Assembly (NCBI RefSeq): GCF_000276805.1
Contig: NZ_AKXQ01000018.1
Coordinates: 1-64,000, forward strand
DNA from: Moritella dasanensis ArB 0140
GTDB lineage: Bacteria > Pseudomonadota > Gammaproteobacteria > Enterobacterales > Moritellaceae
Direction of reading: 5' to 3'
DNA length: 64,000 bases
This document shows, piece by piece, positions 26,198-36,121 of the stretch. A program made the position numbers and the translations under genes. Numbering within the stretch: position 1 is the first letter of the stretch; each line of letters begins with the position of its first letter. The notes beneath the pieces were generated by a model that saw only the letters and a list, made by a program, of their open reading frames with translations, was not told the DNA's origin and made no database searches.

Positions 26198-27391
26198 ATG
26201 AAAAAATTATTTTCTATGATCGCTCGCTCTTGGGGCGTATTCAGTAAACCAAGTAAGCATATCTCTTTAGGTGTTATTACTTGTGGTGCTTTCCTTGCTG
26301 GTATTATTTTTTGGGGTGGTTTCAATACTGCACTCGAAGCAACCAACACTGAAGCATTTTGTATTTCTTGTCATAGTATGGAAGAAAACAACTATAAAGA
26401 AATTCAAAGTACGATCCATTGGTCTAATCGAAGTGGTGTTCGCGCTACTTGTCCTGATTGTCACGTACCGCACAAGTGGTCAGACAAAATGGCAGCTAAA
26501 GCACGTGCAAGTAAAGACGTATTTGGTTGGTTGTTAGGAACTGTTGATACCAAAGAAAAATTCGAAGCTAAACGTTTGCACCTAGCACAAAACGAATGGG
26601 CGCGATTTAAAGCCAACGGTTCATTAGAATGTCGTAACTGTCATGACTATAAGAGCATGGATTTCACCAAAATGTCTGAAAAGGCACAAGTGCAAATGCG
26701 TGGCGCTGCTGAACGTGATCAATCTTGTCTAGATTGCCATAAAGGTATTGCTCACCATTTACCTGAGATGGATACGACTGCTATCAGTGAACTAGGCAAA
26801 ATGGCGAAGAACCTAGAAGGTCATTCGTTTGAAGTTGGTAAAGAGTACTACTCTCTAGTACAAACACCACTTTATAAAGATGAAAAAGAAACTGAGTACC
26901 TAGGTGTATTAACACCAGCGACGAAGTTTAAAGTAATTGCAGAGTCTGGTAATCGTTTAGAAGTTGAATTAGTAACTTGGCATAAAGCCAAAGGTTACGG
27001 TCGCGTATTGTACTTTGATTTTGCTAAGAATATTGTTCAAGCAACATTGTCAAAAGAAGCATCACAAGATGAATCTCTATTCGTTCGTGGTGATAAAAGA
27101 GAAGATGACTTAACTGGTCTACCTTGGGAACAAGTAACGTTCACCTTATGGGTTGATAAAAAAGGTTATGAAGAAAACCTACAAAATATTTGGGATTATG
27201 CAAAAGGCGCTTACCAAACAACGTGTAGTGTTTGTCATACCCAACCAGCAGAAGGTCACTTTGATGCAAATACTTGGGTTGGTATGTTTGCCGGCATGCA
27301 AGGTTTTGTGAACTTAGATGGTGATACACATGATGTTATCTTGAAGTATCTACAAAACCATTCATCTGATTACAGCAAAGATGCTCACTAA
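26198..27391 (+). CDS. torC: Pentaheme c-type cytochrome TorC
   Basis: TorC carries electrons from the menaquinol pool to periplasmic TorA during TMAO respiration. The 397-aa product has an uncleaved N-terminal membrane anchor ([20 protein letters not shown]) and five CXXCH heme motifs: CISCH, CPDCH, CRNCH and CLDCH in the NapC/NirT-like half, and CSVCH in the C-terminal half. Length and heme layout match E. coli TorC (390 aa). Confidence 0.95.
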   Translation: MKKLFSMIARSWGVFSKPSKHISLGVITCGAFLAGIIFWGGFNTALEATNTEAFCISCHSMEENNYKEIQSTIHWSNRSGVRATCPDCHVPHKWSDKMAAKARASKDVFGWLLGTVDTKEKFEAKRLHLAQNEWARFKANGSLECRNCHDYKSMDFTKMSEKAQVQMRGAAERDQSCLDCHKGIAHHLPEMDTTAISELGKMAKNLEGHSFEVGKEYYSLVQTPLYKDEKETEYLGVLTPATKFKVIAESGNRLEVELVTWHKAKGYGRVLYFDFAKNIVQATLSKEASQDESLFVRGDKREDDLTGLPWEQVTFTLWVDKKGYEENLQNIWDYAKGAYQTTCSVCHTQPAEGHFDANTWVGMFAGMQGFVNLDGDTHDVILKYLQNHSSDYSKDAH

Positions 27392-27404
27392 TTCAAAGAG
27401 AAGT

Positions 27405-29918
27405 ATGACTATGTTTAATAGAGACAAAAAGTCTAAAAATGAAAATGTATCGGTAAGTCGTCGCTCTTTTCTAAAAGGGGTGATGGCGACATCTGCAGTT
27501 GCTGTGATTGGTCCTAGCTTGTTAGTACCAAATACAGCAAGCGCGGCTACTATAGCTGAGCGTGCTGAATGGAAACTAACGGGTTCGCACTGGGGTGCGT
27601 TCCGTGCCAAAATCCATGGCGGTAAAGTTACTGAAGTGAAAGCGTTTGAATTAGATAAATACCCAACAGACATGCTGAAAGGCATTGAAGGTATTATCTA
27701 TAGCCCATCACGCGTGCGTTATCCGATGGTACGTTTAGATTGGTATCTAAACCGTGAGAAGAGTGACACTAAACAACGTGGCGATAACCGCTTCATCCGT
27801 GTTACTTGGGATCAAGCACTAGACATGTTCTACGAAGAGCTAGAACGTGTTCAGAATACGTATGGCCCATCAGGTCTACATACTGGTGCTAACGGTTGGC
27901 GTGCAACAGGGCAGCTACACAGCTGTGGTAGCCACATGGCACGTGCGATCGCAATGCACGGTAGTTCTGTAAAAGATGTAGGTGATTACTCAACGGGTGC
28001 AGGTCAAACTATTTTACCTTATGTACTTGGTTCGACAGAAGTATATGCACCAGGCACATCATGGCCGTTAATCCTAGATAACAGTAAAACAATTATCTTA
28101 TGGGCAACGGATCCAGTGAAAAACCTACAAGTAGGTTGGAACTGTGAAACGCATGATAGTTTTGAATACCTAGAACAGCTAAAAGACAAAGTTGCAGAGA
28201 AGAAAATTCGTGTAATTAGTGTTGACCCAGTGAAGAACAAAACGCAAAACTTCTTGGGCAATGAACACCGATATATCAATCCACATACTGATGTACCGTT
28301 CATGCTTGCTGTTGCCCACACTATGGTGAAAGAAGATCTGCATGATCAGAAATTCATCGATACTTATGCGCTTGGTTTTGATAAGTTCTTGCAGTATGTG
28401 CAAGGTGAAACAGAAGACAAAGTAGAGAAAACGCCAGAATGGGCGAGTGAAATCTGTGGTGTTCCCGCTGATGAAATTCGTGACTTTGCCCGTTTAATTA
28501 CCAATGGTCGTACCCAACTATTATTTGGTTGGTCAATTCAACGTCAACAACATGGTGAACAACCGTATTGGATGGGTGCTGTATTAGCGACAATGATCGG
28601 TCAAATTGGTCTACCTGGTGGTGGTATCAGTTATGGTCATCACTATAGCTCGATTGGTGTGCCAAGTTCAGGTGCCGTTGGCGCGGGTGCATTCCCACGT
28701 AACCCTGATTCAGGCAAGCCAATCCGTCACGAAAGTAAAGATTTTAAAGGCGCAAGCAGTACGCTACCAGTAGCACGTTTTGTTGATGCACTGCAAAACC
28801 CGGGTAAAGTTATTGATGCCAACGGCTCTAAAATCACTTTCCCAGATATTAAAATGATGGTATTCACGGGTTGTAACCCTTGGCATCGTCATCAAGATCG
28901 TAACAAGATGAAAGCGGCATTCCAGAAATTGGAAACTGTGATCGCGATTGATTACAACTGGACTGCAACGTGTCGTTTCTCTGATATCGTCTTGCCCGCT
29001 TGTACTCAGTACGAACGTAACGATTTAGATATCTATGGTTCATACCGCGCCAAAGGTTTGTTGGGTATGAAGAAGCTAGTTGACCCACTGTTCCAATCTA
29101 AAACTGACTTTCAGATCTTTACTGAGCTAACGAAACGTTGGGGCAAGAGCAAAGATTATACCCAAGGTAAGAGTGAAGTGCAGTGGTTAGAGCAGCTTTA
29201 TAACGAATCTAAAGACGCCAATGCCGGTAAATGGGAAATGCCAGACTTCCACGAATTTTGGAAAGAAGGTTACTTCCACTTTGGTGACGGTGAAAACTGG
29301 ACGCGCCATGCTGATTTCCGTGAAGATCCTGAAGTGAATGCCTTGGGCACACCTTCTGGTTTCATTGAAATCTACAGCCGTAAGATTGCCCGTTTTGGTT
29401 ATGAACACTGTAAAGGCCACCCAATGTGGTTCGAGAAAGAAGAGCGCTCACACGGTGGTCCAAAATCAGATGAATTCCCAGTATGGATGCAGTCTTGTCA
29501 CCCAGACAAACGTCTGCATTCACAAATGTGTGAATCAGAAGCGTTCCGTGCGACTTATACAGTACAAGGCCGTGAGCCGGTGTTCATGAACTCTGCTGAC
29601 GCGAAGAAACGTGGTATTAAAGACGGCGACATCGTGCGCGTATTTAATGACCGTGGACAGTTGTTAGCGGGTGCGGTAGTTGATGATAACTACCCTGTGG
29701 ATGTGATCCGTATTCAAGAGGGCGCTTGGTATGGTCCTGAAGATGAGAGCATTGGTTCACTTTGTACTTATGGCGATCCAAACAACCTAACAATTGACAT
29801 CGGTTCTTCGGAACTAGCTCAAGCAACATCGGCAAATACTTGTCAGGTAGAGTTTGAGAAATTCAAAGGTAAAGTACCGGCCGTTAATTCATTCGGTGGT
29901 CCAAAAGAAGTCGTTTAA
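27405..29918 (+). CDS. torA: Trimethylamine-N-oxide reductase TorA
   Basis: TorA is the periplasmic bis-MGD molybdoenzyme that reduces TMAO to trimethylamine. The 837-aa product (E. coli 848) has a Tat signal ([19 protein letters not shown]), the Mo-ligand serine in [10 protein letters not shown], and DMSO-reductase family blocks such as [13 protein letters not shown] and [18 protein letters not shown] 27405 is chosen because AAAGAG lies just upstream; the in-frame ATG at 27381 would overlap torC. The dedicated chaperone gene torD does not follow, unlike most tor operons. Confidence 0.95.
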   Translation: MTMFNRDKKSKNENVSVSRRSFLKGVMATSAVAVIGPSLLVPNTASAATIAERAEWKLTGSHWGAFRAKIHGGKVTEVKAFELDKYPTDMLKGIEGIIYSPSRVRYPMVRLDWYLNREKSDTKQRGDNRFIRVTWDQALDMFYEELERVQNTYGPSGLHTGANGWRATGQLHSCGSHMARAIAMHGSSVKDVGDYSTGAGQTILPYVLGSTEVYAPGTSWPLILDNSKTIILWATDPVKNLQVGWNCETHDSFEYLEQLKDKVAEKKIRVISVDPVKNKTQNFLGNEHRYINPHTDVPFMLAVAHTMVKEDLHDQKFIDTYALGFDKFLQYVQGETEDKVEKTPEWASEICGVPADEIRDFARLITNGRTQLLFGWSIQRQQHGEQPYWMGAVLATMIGQIGLPGGGISYGHHYSSIGVPSSGAVGAGAFPRNPDSGKPIRHESKDFKGASSTLPVARFVDALQNPGKVIDANGSKITFPDIKMMVFTGCNPWHRHQDRNKMKAAFQKLETVIAIDYNWTATCRFSDIVLPACTQYERNDLDIYGSYRAKGLLGMKKLVDPLFQSKTDFQIFTELTKRWGKSKDYTQGKSEVQWLEQLYNESKDANAGKWEMPDFHEFWKEGYFHFGDGENWTRHADFREDPEVNALGTPSGFIEIYSRKIARFGYEHCKGHPMWFEKEERSHGGPKSDEFPVWMQSCHPDKRLHSQMCESEAFRATYTVQGREPVFMNSADAKKRGIKDGDIVRVFNDRGQLLAGAVVDDNYPVDVIRIQEGAWYGPEDESIGSLCTYGDPNNLTIDIGSSELAQATSANTCQVEFEKFKGKVPAVNSFGGPKEVV

Positions 29919-29953
29919 TGATGTTGTAAAACATTAATTAAAGCGGTTCGATA

Positions 29954-30009
29954 AAGCCTAATAGTCGGCAGGTTGTGAAAGCAATTTGCGATTATTAGGC
30001 TTTTTTTTT
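29954..30009 (+). terminator. Terminator of the tor operon
   Basis: AAGCCTAATA and TATTAGGCTT form the base of a long hairpin, followed by a run of nine T. It separates torA from yaeQ. Confidence 0.8.
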
Positions 30010-30079
30010 GGCTTAAGCTTTCTTGCCTTAAAGACTGGTGTATCATGCCTGCCATATCCCCCCTTTATTAGTGAATCTC

Positions 30080-30616
30080 ATGGCTTTAACGGCAACGATT
30101 TTAAAAGCAAAAGTATCTATTGTTGATCTCGACAATCATGTTTATCTTAATGATATCCCACTGACACTTGCACAACACCCTTCCGAGAACGATAACCGTC
30201 TAATGCTACGTTTGTTAGCTTGGATGCTAAACGTCGATGCTGAAGCGCGTTTAAGCTTTACTAAAGGCCTAGGTGAAGATGAAGAACCGGATATTTGGTT
30301 TAAATCGGATATCGGCGTGATCGAGCAATGGATTGACTTAGGACAGCCATCGGACAAACGTTTAAAGAAAGCCAGTAATCAAGCCGAGAAAGCGATAATT
30401 TATACGTACGGCGGTCGTAGTGCAGGATTATGGTTTAAGAAGATTAAATACAGTGCTGATAACTTATCGATTCAATATATTGATGATGAAACTGCCGAGC
30501 AAATGGAAAAGCTATATAGCCGTAACATGGAACTACAACTAATGATCCAAGATGGCGACATTCAAGTTATGTCGGGTGATGTGACTATCGCAATCAAACC
30601 TGAAGTTTGGTGTTAA
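30080..30616 (+). CDS. yaeQ: YaeQ-family protein
   Basis: The 178-aa product matches E. coli YaeQ (181 aa): MALTATILKAKVSIVDLD, the conserved QHPSENDNRLMLRLLAWML, EPDIWFKSD and IEQWIDLGQPSDKRLKKA. YaeQ has a PD-(D/E)XK-nuclease-like fold; the E. coli protein was first reported as a suppressor of RfaH loss, and its true role is unsettled. ATG 30080 is preferred over an upstream in-frame start at 30038 because it matches the family N-terminus. Confidence 0.9.
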   Translation: MALTATILKAKVSIVDLDNHVYLNDIPLTLAQHPSENDNRLMLRLLAWMLNVDAEARLSFTKGLGEDEEPDIWFKSDIGVIEQWIDLGQPSDKRLKKASNQAEKAIIYTYGGRSAGLWFKKIKYSADNLSIQYIDDETAEQMEKLYSRNMELQLMIQDGDIQVMSGDVTIAIKPEVWC

Positions 30617-30641
30617 GCAGTCGGCTTGATTAGATAGATAG

Positions 30642-30682
30642 AATGAGTAACGACGCTGTACCATTAAGCTTCGTTACTCATT
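30642..30682. terminator. Hairpin between convergent yaeQ and yedI-like genes
   Basis: AATGAGTAACGA and TCGTTACTCATT are exact 12-base arms around a 17-base loop. The T-run after it is poor (ATTTATT), so termination is plausible but not certain. Confidence 0.5.
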
Positions 30683-30720
30683 ATTTATTGAGGTAATTAT
30701 GACCTTAAATATTGCCCTAA

Positions 30721-31632
30721 TCAGGCTCTTATTTTTTGTACGCCACTGACAACCAGTAACACCATAAAGCCTGCCAATAATCCGACTAAGCCATCGATTA
30801 CAATCGGTGCGAGAGTACTGACGACCACGTTATGTGCTAATGCCTCTGGTAACATAGTCAGTAGCGAGTGAACCACATCGTGAGAGCCCGGAATACTGTG
30901 CAATACAATACTGCCACCCACTAAGAACATAGCCACTGTGCCTATTACCGCTAATGAACGCATCAGTTTTGGCGCGAAAGTAAGTAAGCCATTACCTAAA
31001 TAGTGTTTCAGTGTTTTTGCTTGACTGTTATTCACGAGGTATAAACCGACATCGTCCATCTTTACGATCCCAGCAACCAGGCCATACACGCCAACTGTCA
31101 TCAGCAAGGCGATTAAGCTCACGACAGTTAACTGCGTTGTTAATGATTGAATTTGCACTGTGCCTAAGGCGATAACAATAATCTCGGCCGATAGAATAAA
31201 ATCGGTTCTAATCGCACCTTTGACTTTTTGGTTTTCAAATTCTTCAATGGACAACCCCGCTAATGCATCATCGTCGCTATTATCTTCATGAGCGGATGTT
31301 GATTTTGCATGATGGAGTTTCTCGGCACCTTCAAAGCATAAGAATAAGCCGCCGATAAGTAAAAGAGGGGTAATTAACCAAGGGGCAATAGCGCTAATAA
31401 GGAGTGCGGCAGGGACTAAAATCGCTTTGTTCTTAAAAGAACCTTTAGCGACTTTCCAAACGACGGGGAGTTCACGGTCGGCGCTGACGCCTGACACTTG
31501 TTGGGCATTGAGCGCCAGATCATCACCTAACACACCCGCGGTCTTCTTCGCGGCGACTTTTGTCATCAGTGCCACATCATCCAATACAGACGCAATATCA
31601 TCGAGTAGGGCGATTAAACTTAATCCTGCCAT
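30721..31632 (-). CDS. DUF808 / YedI-family inner-membrane protein
   Basis: The 303-aa product matches the YedI family (E. coli 305 aa): MAGLSLIALLDDIASVLDDVALMTKVAAKKTAGVLGDDLALNA at the start, then several membrane segments (LLISAIAPWLITPLLLIGGLFL, VVSLIALLMTVGVYGLVAG, SLAVIGTVAMFLVGGSIVL). A poorly conserved acidic linker (AHEDNSDDDAL) lies near residue 115. Function unknown. Confidence 0.85.
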   Translation of the reverse strand: MAGLSLIALLDDIASVLDDVALMTKVAAKKTAGVLGDDLALNAQQVSGVSADRELPVVWKVAKGSFKNKAILVPAALLISAIAPWLITPLLLIGGLFLCFEGAEKLHHAKSTSAHEDNSDDDALAGLSIEEFENQKVKGAIRTDFILSAEIIVIALGTVQIQSLTTQLTVVSLIALLMTVGVYGLVAGIVKMDDVGLYLVNNSQAKTLKHYLGNGLLTFAPKLMRSLAVIGTVAMFLVGGSIVLHSIPGSHDVVHSLLTMLPEALAHNVVVSTLAPIVIDGLVGLLAGFMVLLVVSGVQKIRA

Positions 31633-31675
31633 GGTTGTTTTCCTGTAAGCAAAAAAGATACAACCAGTATAAATA

Positions 31676-31702
31676 AAAAAACCTGCTCGGGAGCAGGTTT
31701 TT
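31676..31702. terminator. Terminator of the DEAD-box gene
   Basis: AAAAAACCTGCTC / GAGCAGGTTTTT forms a strong hairpin with a GG loop between the helicase gene and the YedI-like gene. On the minus strand the T-run follows the stem, so it ends the helicase message. Confidence 0.85.
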
Positions 31703-31706
31703 AGGA

Positions 31707-33089
31707 TTAATCTTCTTCGTGACCATCGTCGACGATTTCAGCTCTTGGCTTTCTCTTCATCGGAGCGAAACCGCTATCCACCGCTTTTGCCATTGAATCG
31801 CGCATAGATTGTTTCTTCTCTTGCTTAGGCGCTGTGTTCTGCTTGTGCGTCGGTGCATTTTTATCACCTTTACGCGCAAGTTTAGTCGGACGACCTTTGT
31901 TGCTTACTGGTAAGCGTTTTTTAGCTGGTTTTGGTTTAAGACCTTTAAACTTAGCTTCAAAACCTTCTAGCATAGTGCAAGGCAGTTTTACTTTTAAGTA
32001 GCTTTCGATCTTACCAAATGAAGTCCAATCTTTCGGGCTTACCAGTGAGATAGCAATACCTGTTGCGCCAGCACGACCAGTACGACCTGTACGGTGAATA
32101 AAGTCTTCTGGGTTAATCGGTAAATCAAAGTTGATCACATGGCTTAATGTACGGATATCAAGACCACGGGCGGCAACGTCTGTTGCGACTAATACTTCAA
32201 CACGACCACGACGGAAATCTTCTAATGTACGTTTACGCTGATTTTGTAACATGTCACCGTGAATTGAAGTAGCATTGATATCGTTATCAACTAATAATTT
32301 TGCGAGACGTTCAGTATCAGATTTTGTTGCCGTGAAGATCAACAGTTGGCGATAATCTTCAGTCTTAGCAATGTGTACTAATTGTTCTTCTTTGTGCGTC
32401 AAATTGTCAGAGAAGAATAGACGCTGTTCAATTTTTTCGTGTTGATCGTTCGAACGGTTAATCTCGATACGTTCAGGTGCACGTAATACTTGATTACAAA
32501 TATTAGCTACGTCAATGTGCTCTAATGTTGCAGAGAACAACATCGTTTGACGTTTTACGTTTGGTGCACTGTTTGAAATTGCAGATACGTCATCACGGAA
32601 ACCCATGTCTAACATACGGTCGGCTTCATCAAGAATTAAGAATTCTACGTGCTCAAGTGAAATTGATTTTTCACGAATATGATCGAGCAGACGACCCGGT
32701 GTTGCAATCAATACTTCAGGATTTTTACGCAGTAATTTTTCTTGGTGTTGAAACGACTCTCGACCAATAATTAATTGGATTTGATAATCTAGGCTCATGC
32801 CCAAATGTTTCATGTTTGCATGTACTTGGATCGCAAGCTCACGCGTTGGCGCTAAAATCACAGCACGTACCGCACGATGTTCAAAACGACGTTGCTTTAA
32901 CATACGTTGTAATAAAGGCAGGCCGTAAGCAATGGTTTTACCACTACCCGTTTGCGATGTAGCCATGATGTCACAGCCACCTAATATAAGTGGTATAGCT
33001 GCTTCCTGCACCTCTGTAGCTTGTTCAAATCCTAAATGTTTGATTGAACTCATTAAACGTGGATCGATACCGAAATCTTGAAAGCGCAA
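31707..33089 (-). CDS. DEAD-box ATP-dependent RNA helicase
   Basis: The 460-aa product is an RNA helicase with all core motifs: upstream Q motif region (FEQATEVQEAAIP), ATSQTGSGKT, PTRELAIQ, TPGRLLDH, LDEADRMLDMGF (DEAD), SATLE in place of SAT, ATDVAARGLDI and HRTGRTGRAG. A basic C-terminal tail (about 375-460, with KPAKKRLP and KRKPRAE) probably binds RNA. Such helicases act in ribosome assembly or cold-adapted RNA turnover; the closest E. coli relatives are of SrmB/RhlE type, and I cannot choose between them. Confidence 0.88.
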   Translation of the reverse strand: MRFQDFGIDPRLMSSIKHLGFEQATEVQEAAIPLILGGCDIMATSQTGSGKTIAYGLPLLQRMLKQRRFEHRAVRAVILAPTRELAIQVHANMKHLGMSLDYQIQLIIGRESFQHQEKLLRKNPEVLIATPGRLLDHIREKSISLEHVEFLILDEADRMLDMGFRDDVSAISNSAPNVKRQTMLFSATLEHIDVANICNQVLRAPERIEINRSNDQHEKIEQRLFFSDNLTHKEEQLVHIAKTEDYRQLLIFTATKSDTERLAKLLVDNDINATSIHGDMLQNQRKRTLEDFRRGRVEVLVATDVAARGLDIRTLSHVINFDLPINPEDFIHRTGRTGRAGATGIAISLVSPKDWTSFGKIESYLKVKLPCTMLEGFEAKFKGLKPKPAKKRLPVSNKGRPTKLARKGDKNAPTHKQNTAPKQEKKQSMRDSMAKAVDSGFAPMKRKPRAEIVDDGHEED

Positions 33090-33373
33090 AGAAGCTACCT
33101 CTTAAATAGAATTAAATAAATATAATTAAAATAATTGCTAGAAAGCATTTATGGGGGAGGAACTATATAGGAGCATAGCCCAAATTCCAACCCTATTTTC
33201 TAGACGATGCTTACTATTGTACAGCATAAACAGAGCAGGCTAGCAGAAATAAACCATTATCCTCTTTTAAAAACCTCATCTGAATTTTGTAGTAGTGAAA
33301 AAACAACAAATATTCAAGCAATTTTAGCAATATTAGCTAAATTTATTAGATAAGAAATAAAAGGATATCTGAT

Positions 33374-35026
33374 ATGCGTGCGATCAAGGTCGATTCCAAT
33401 AAAGTTATTTTACAATCTTCGTTATTCAACAAAATACGAACGCTATTATTAATCGTATTAGGGTCAGTAATTGCAGGCATATTCCTTACTATTGAAGTAT
33501 TGAGTCAACAGGTGGCGCCGCTGCAGGCAGAAATATTAACCACGCTTAAACTCAATTTATTGCTGGTGACACTCCCGTTATTACTCGCTACGCTGATTAT
33601 CTCTAAGGTCGTATTGAAGAAGTTAATTTCGCAGCCTTTAGCGACGTTACAGCAACAATGCCAAGCTGCAACAACCGGTAAGGGCAATGAGCATGAATCA
33701 TTTAGCTCGCCTTATATTGAATTAGATGGGGTGGTTGATTTACTCAATTCACAGTTGCAAAGCAAGGCTGAACCTCAGGTCAATAAATTACTGTTAGCGC
33801 AATCCAAACAGCAGTTTGTCGAAAGCTTAACCAATGATATTCGCACCCCAATGAATAGTATTCTGGGCACTGCAGAATTATTGTGTCAAATGCCGCAAGA
33901 TATGAAATCTGCGGAATATTTGAAATTAATGAAACACTCCGCTACCCATATGCAAATGGTGCTTAACGATGTGGTGGATTATTCAAAAATAGAGTCGGGT
34001 AATTTAGAACTCGCGAAAGTGCGTTTTGATTTATTAGCTATACTTGATCAGGTTTATACTTCGCTGCGCCCGTTAATGAATCATAATTTGCGGGTGCGCT
34101 TTAGTTTGAATTATGACGAAGATTTGCATCGTTTCTATATTGGTGATCCGATTCGCCTGCAACAAGTGTTAATTAACTTGGTGGCCAATGCGCTGAAATT
34201 TACCGATAGAGGGTTTGTCGAACTTAAAGTCAATTGTAGTAAGGTCGATGATAGTCATGAGGACGGTGAAATGGCAGATCTTGTTTTTACTATCAGTGAT
34301 TCGGGAATTGGTATCCCCGTGACTAAGTTGGCACATCTATTTGATAACGAACAGCTGCCTTATAATCATAAATCAAATGATTTACCCAATGGTGGTTTAA
34401 GCTTAGCCGTTTGTTCGCGTTTAATTAACCTGATGCAAGGCCATCTACAGGTAGATAGTACGTTAGGCGAAGGGGCGCAGTTTACAATCAACTTAAGATT
34501 GCTTCGTGCTTATCAATTACGCACTCAGCATATTGTCGGCAGTAATGATCTCGCAGTCGATAAATTAGCGGGACTCAAGGTTTTACTGATTGAAGAAAAT
34601 AAAATAAATCAGCTGGTATCTCAGCAAATGATGACACAGTTGCAGATGCAGGTAGTAACGGCAAATACCGGTTTAGAAGCGCTAGAGTTGATGCCAAAAT
34701 ATAACTTTGATGTTATTTATATGCAGATACCCGGGGCAGATGGTATTGCGACCATTAACGCATTACGTGCTGCTTCCTGTGATAATATTGGTCGTAGTAA
34801 TAATGAGTCTAGTAATAATAGTATCCCCACTATCGCGTTAGTTGAGGAACCCTTAAAATTTGATTTGCAGAGTTGTCAGCATGCTCAGATGCAAGGCAGT
34901 ATTAATAAACCGTTATCCAGACAAGACTTAATTGATGAGACTGTGCGGGTGCTCGGTTTTGAATTACCCGTCTCTGATGTGGTATTACCGATCAATCAAA
35001 AAATAAAATTCGGCTCAGAAGAATAA
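33374..35026 (+). CDS. Degenerate hybrid histidine kinase lacking both phospho-acceptor residues
   Basis: The 550-aa product has two membrane helices (about 22-42 and 60-79) around a very short periplasmic part, a HAMP-like linker, a HisKA-like helix (about 145-210), an HATPase domain (about 255-377) and a receiver-like domain (about 400-530). The H-box reads LTNDIRTPMN, with Asn154 where SHEIRTPMN has His. The receiver reads DVIYMQIPGADG, with Gln451 where the phospho-Asp should be, and the acidic pair is EEN. The N box (Asn272) and Asp309 of G1 are kept, so ATP binding is possible. No cognate regulator is adjacent. AAGGAT precedes the ATG. Confidence 0.85.
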   Translation: MRAIKVDSNKVILQSSLFNKIRTLLLIVLGSVIAGIFLTIEVLSQQVAPLQAEILTTLKLNLLLVTLPLLLATLIISKVVLKKLISQPLATLQQQCQAATTGKGNEHESFSSPYIELDGVVDLLNSQLQSKAEPQVNKLLLAQSKQQFVESLTNDIRTPMNSILGTAELLCQMPQDMKSAEYLKLMKHSATHMQMVLNDVVDYSKIESGNLELAKVRFDLLAILDQVYTSLRPLMNHNLRVRFSLNYDEDLHRFYIGDPIRLQQVLINLVANALKFTDRGFVELKVNCSKVDDSHEDGEMADLVFTISDSGIGIPVTKLAHLFDNEQLPYNHKSNDLPNGGLSLAVCSRLINLMQGHLQVDSTLGEGAQFTINLRLLRAYQLRTQHIVGSNDLAVDKLAGLKVLLIEENKINQLVSQQMMTQLQMQVVTANTGLEALELMPKYNFDVIYMQIPGADGIATINALRAASCDNIGRSNNESSNNSIPTIALVEEPLKFDLQSCQHAQMQGSINKPLSRQDLIDETVRVLGFELPVSDVVLPINQKIKFGSEE

Positions 35027-35060
35027 CTTCAATCGTATACTCTTCGCCGTTGAGGCTTGG

Positions 35061-35207
35061 TTAAGCCACCATCATGCTTTTTAGTGCCAGCTGGTCCGTT
35101 ATATCAAGGTTCAGTTCGTCACAAGCTTCTTCAAATGTTTTACCTAAATGGCAAATGTACATTTCAATCGCGATACGGTGATTTTGTAATGCTTGTTGCT
35201 GTTCCAT
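35061..35207 (-). CDS. Small protein of 48 residues, unrecognised
   Basis: An open frame encodes a 48-aa protein beginning MEQQQALQNHRIAIEMYICH and ending LALKSMMVA. GGAG lies 9 bases before the ATG. The sequence is amphipathic with helical character and is acidic in the middle (FEEACDELNLDI); it has no membrane segment. It stands alone on the minus strand between the degenerate kinase and a lysoplasmalogenase-like gene, with about 200 bases of upstream sequence for a promoter. I do not recognise a family. The Shine-Dalgarno site and ordinary composition make a real gene likely. Confidence 0.6.
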   Translation of the reverse strand: MEQQQALQNHRIAIEMYICHLGKTFEEACDELNLDITDQLALKSMMVA

Positions 35208-35417
35208 GATGATAATCTCCATCTGTGTTTATGAGACGTTTAATGAGTGAATAAATTAGACTAGTTTGCTAATTTCTGTCTACCATTTCGTTAATATTAC
35301 AGGTTGTTATGATTGTAATTGTTAACTCGCGCACATATATCGCACTTTAATGCTTGTGTACTATGATGAAAATGGCTCAAAATCGAGTATTTATTCGATG
35401 CGATGGAAGAGTCAAAA

Positions 35418-36062
35418 ATGGAATTTACAATAACGTTAATAATAAGCACATTCATTATATCTGTGTGTGCATTACTGCATCTATATGGTGCTTATAAAGA
35501 TCAAAAATGGTTGTTCTATATATTCAAACCTGTCACGACGCTGGCTATTGCATCGCTGTGTTGGTATCTCGCGCCAGAACTCAGTGATTATGTTTGGCTT
35601 ATCTTATTGGGTCTATTACTCTCAACCTTGGGTGATATCTTCCTGATGTTACCCAAAGACAGATTCATCCCCGGTTTATTGAGTTTCTTAGTCGCTCATG
35701 TCGCTTACATCATTGCTTTTTCTATGCAGCTGGAACTGACTTATACCTGGGCTCTCATCACGCCTTTAATCCTTGTTGCAGCGCTTTATTTAACCCTACT
35801 TTGGTCATCACTCGCAGAAATGAAAGCACCTGTCTTTGTGTACATGAGTATTATTGTGATCATGGCGTGGGTCAGTGGTGAACGTTACTTCGGTTTAGAT
35901 AGTTCAGCCAGCCTTTATGCCTTTATCGGCGCTATAGTATTCTTATTTTCAGACGCTACACTGGCATTCGACAGATTTAAAAAACAGTTCCATAGTGCTT
36001 ATGGCGTTATTATTGTAAGCTATTATCTTGCTCAGTATTTTATTGCGCTTTCAGTTATATAA
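35418..36062 (+). CDS. Lysoplasmalogenase-like membrane protein (YhhN/TMEM86 family)
   Basis: The 214-aa product has about eight hydrophobic segments and the YhhN signature LLLSTLGDIFLMLPKDRFIPGLLSFLVAHVAYIIAF with conserved Asp residues, and a second polar motif FLFSDATLAFDRF. Eukaryotic TMEM86 members hydrolyse lysoplasmalogens; the bacterial substrate is uncertain. ATG 35418 is preferred over 35403, because GGAAGAG (35405-35411) lies 6 bases before it. Confidence 0.8.
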   Translation: MEFTITLIISTFIISVCALLHLYGAYKDQKWLFYIFKPVTTLAIASLCWYLAPELSDYVWLILLGLLLSTLGDIFLMLPKDRFIPGLLSFLVAHVAYIIAFSMQLELTYTWALITPLILVAALYLTLLWSSLAEMKAPVFVYMSIIVIMAWVSGERYFGLDSSASLYAFIGAIVFLFSDATLAFDRFKKQFHSAYGVIIVSYYLAQYFIALSVI

Positions 36063-36121
36063 GCAGTTATATAAACAGCTATCTGAAGGTGTCAACGTCG
36101 TTACAGTAAGGGAATTAATTC

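Noticed and set aside
30699..30749. 16-codon frame with a good Shine-Dalgarno site (GAGG, ATG 30699)
   Set aside because: It overlaps the end of the convergent YedI-like gene and stops after 16 residues; it may be a gene remnant, but nothing supports function.
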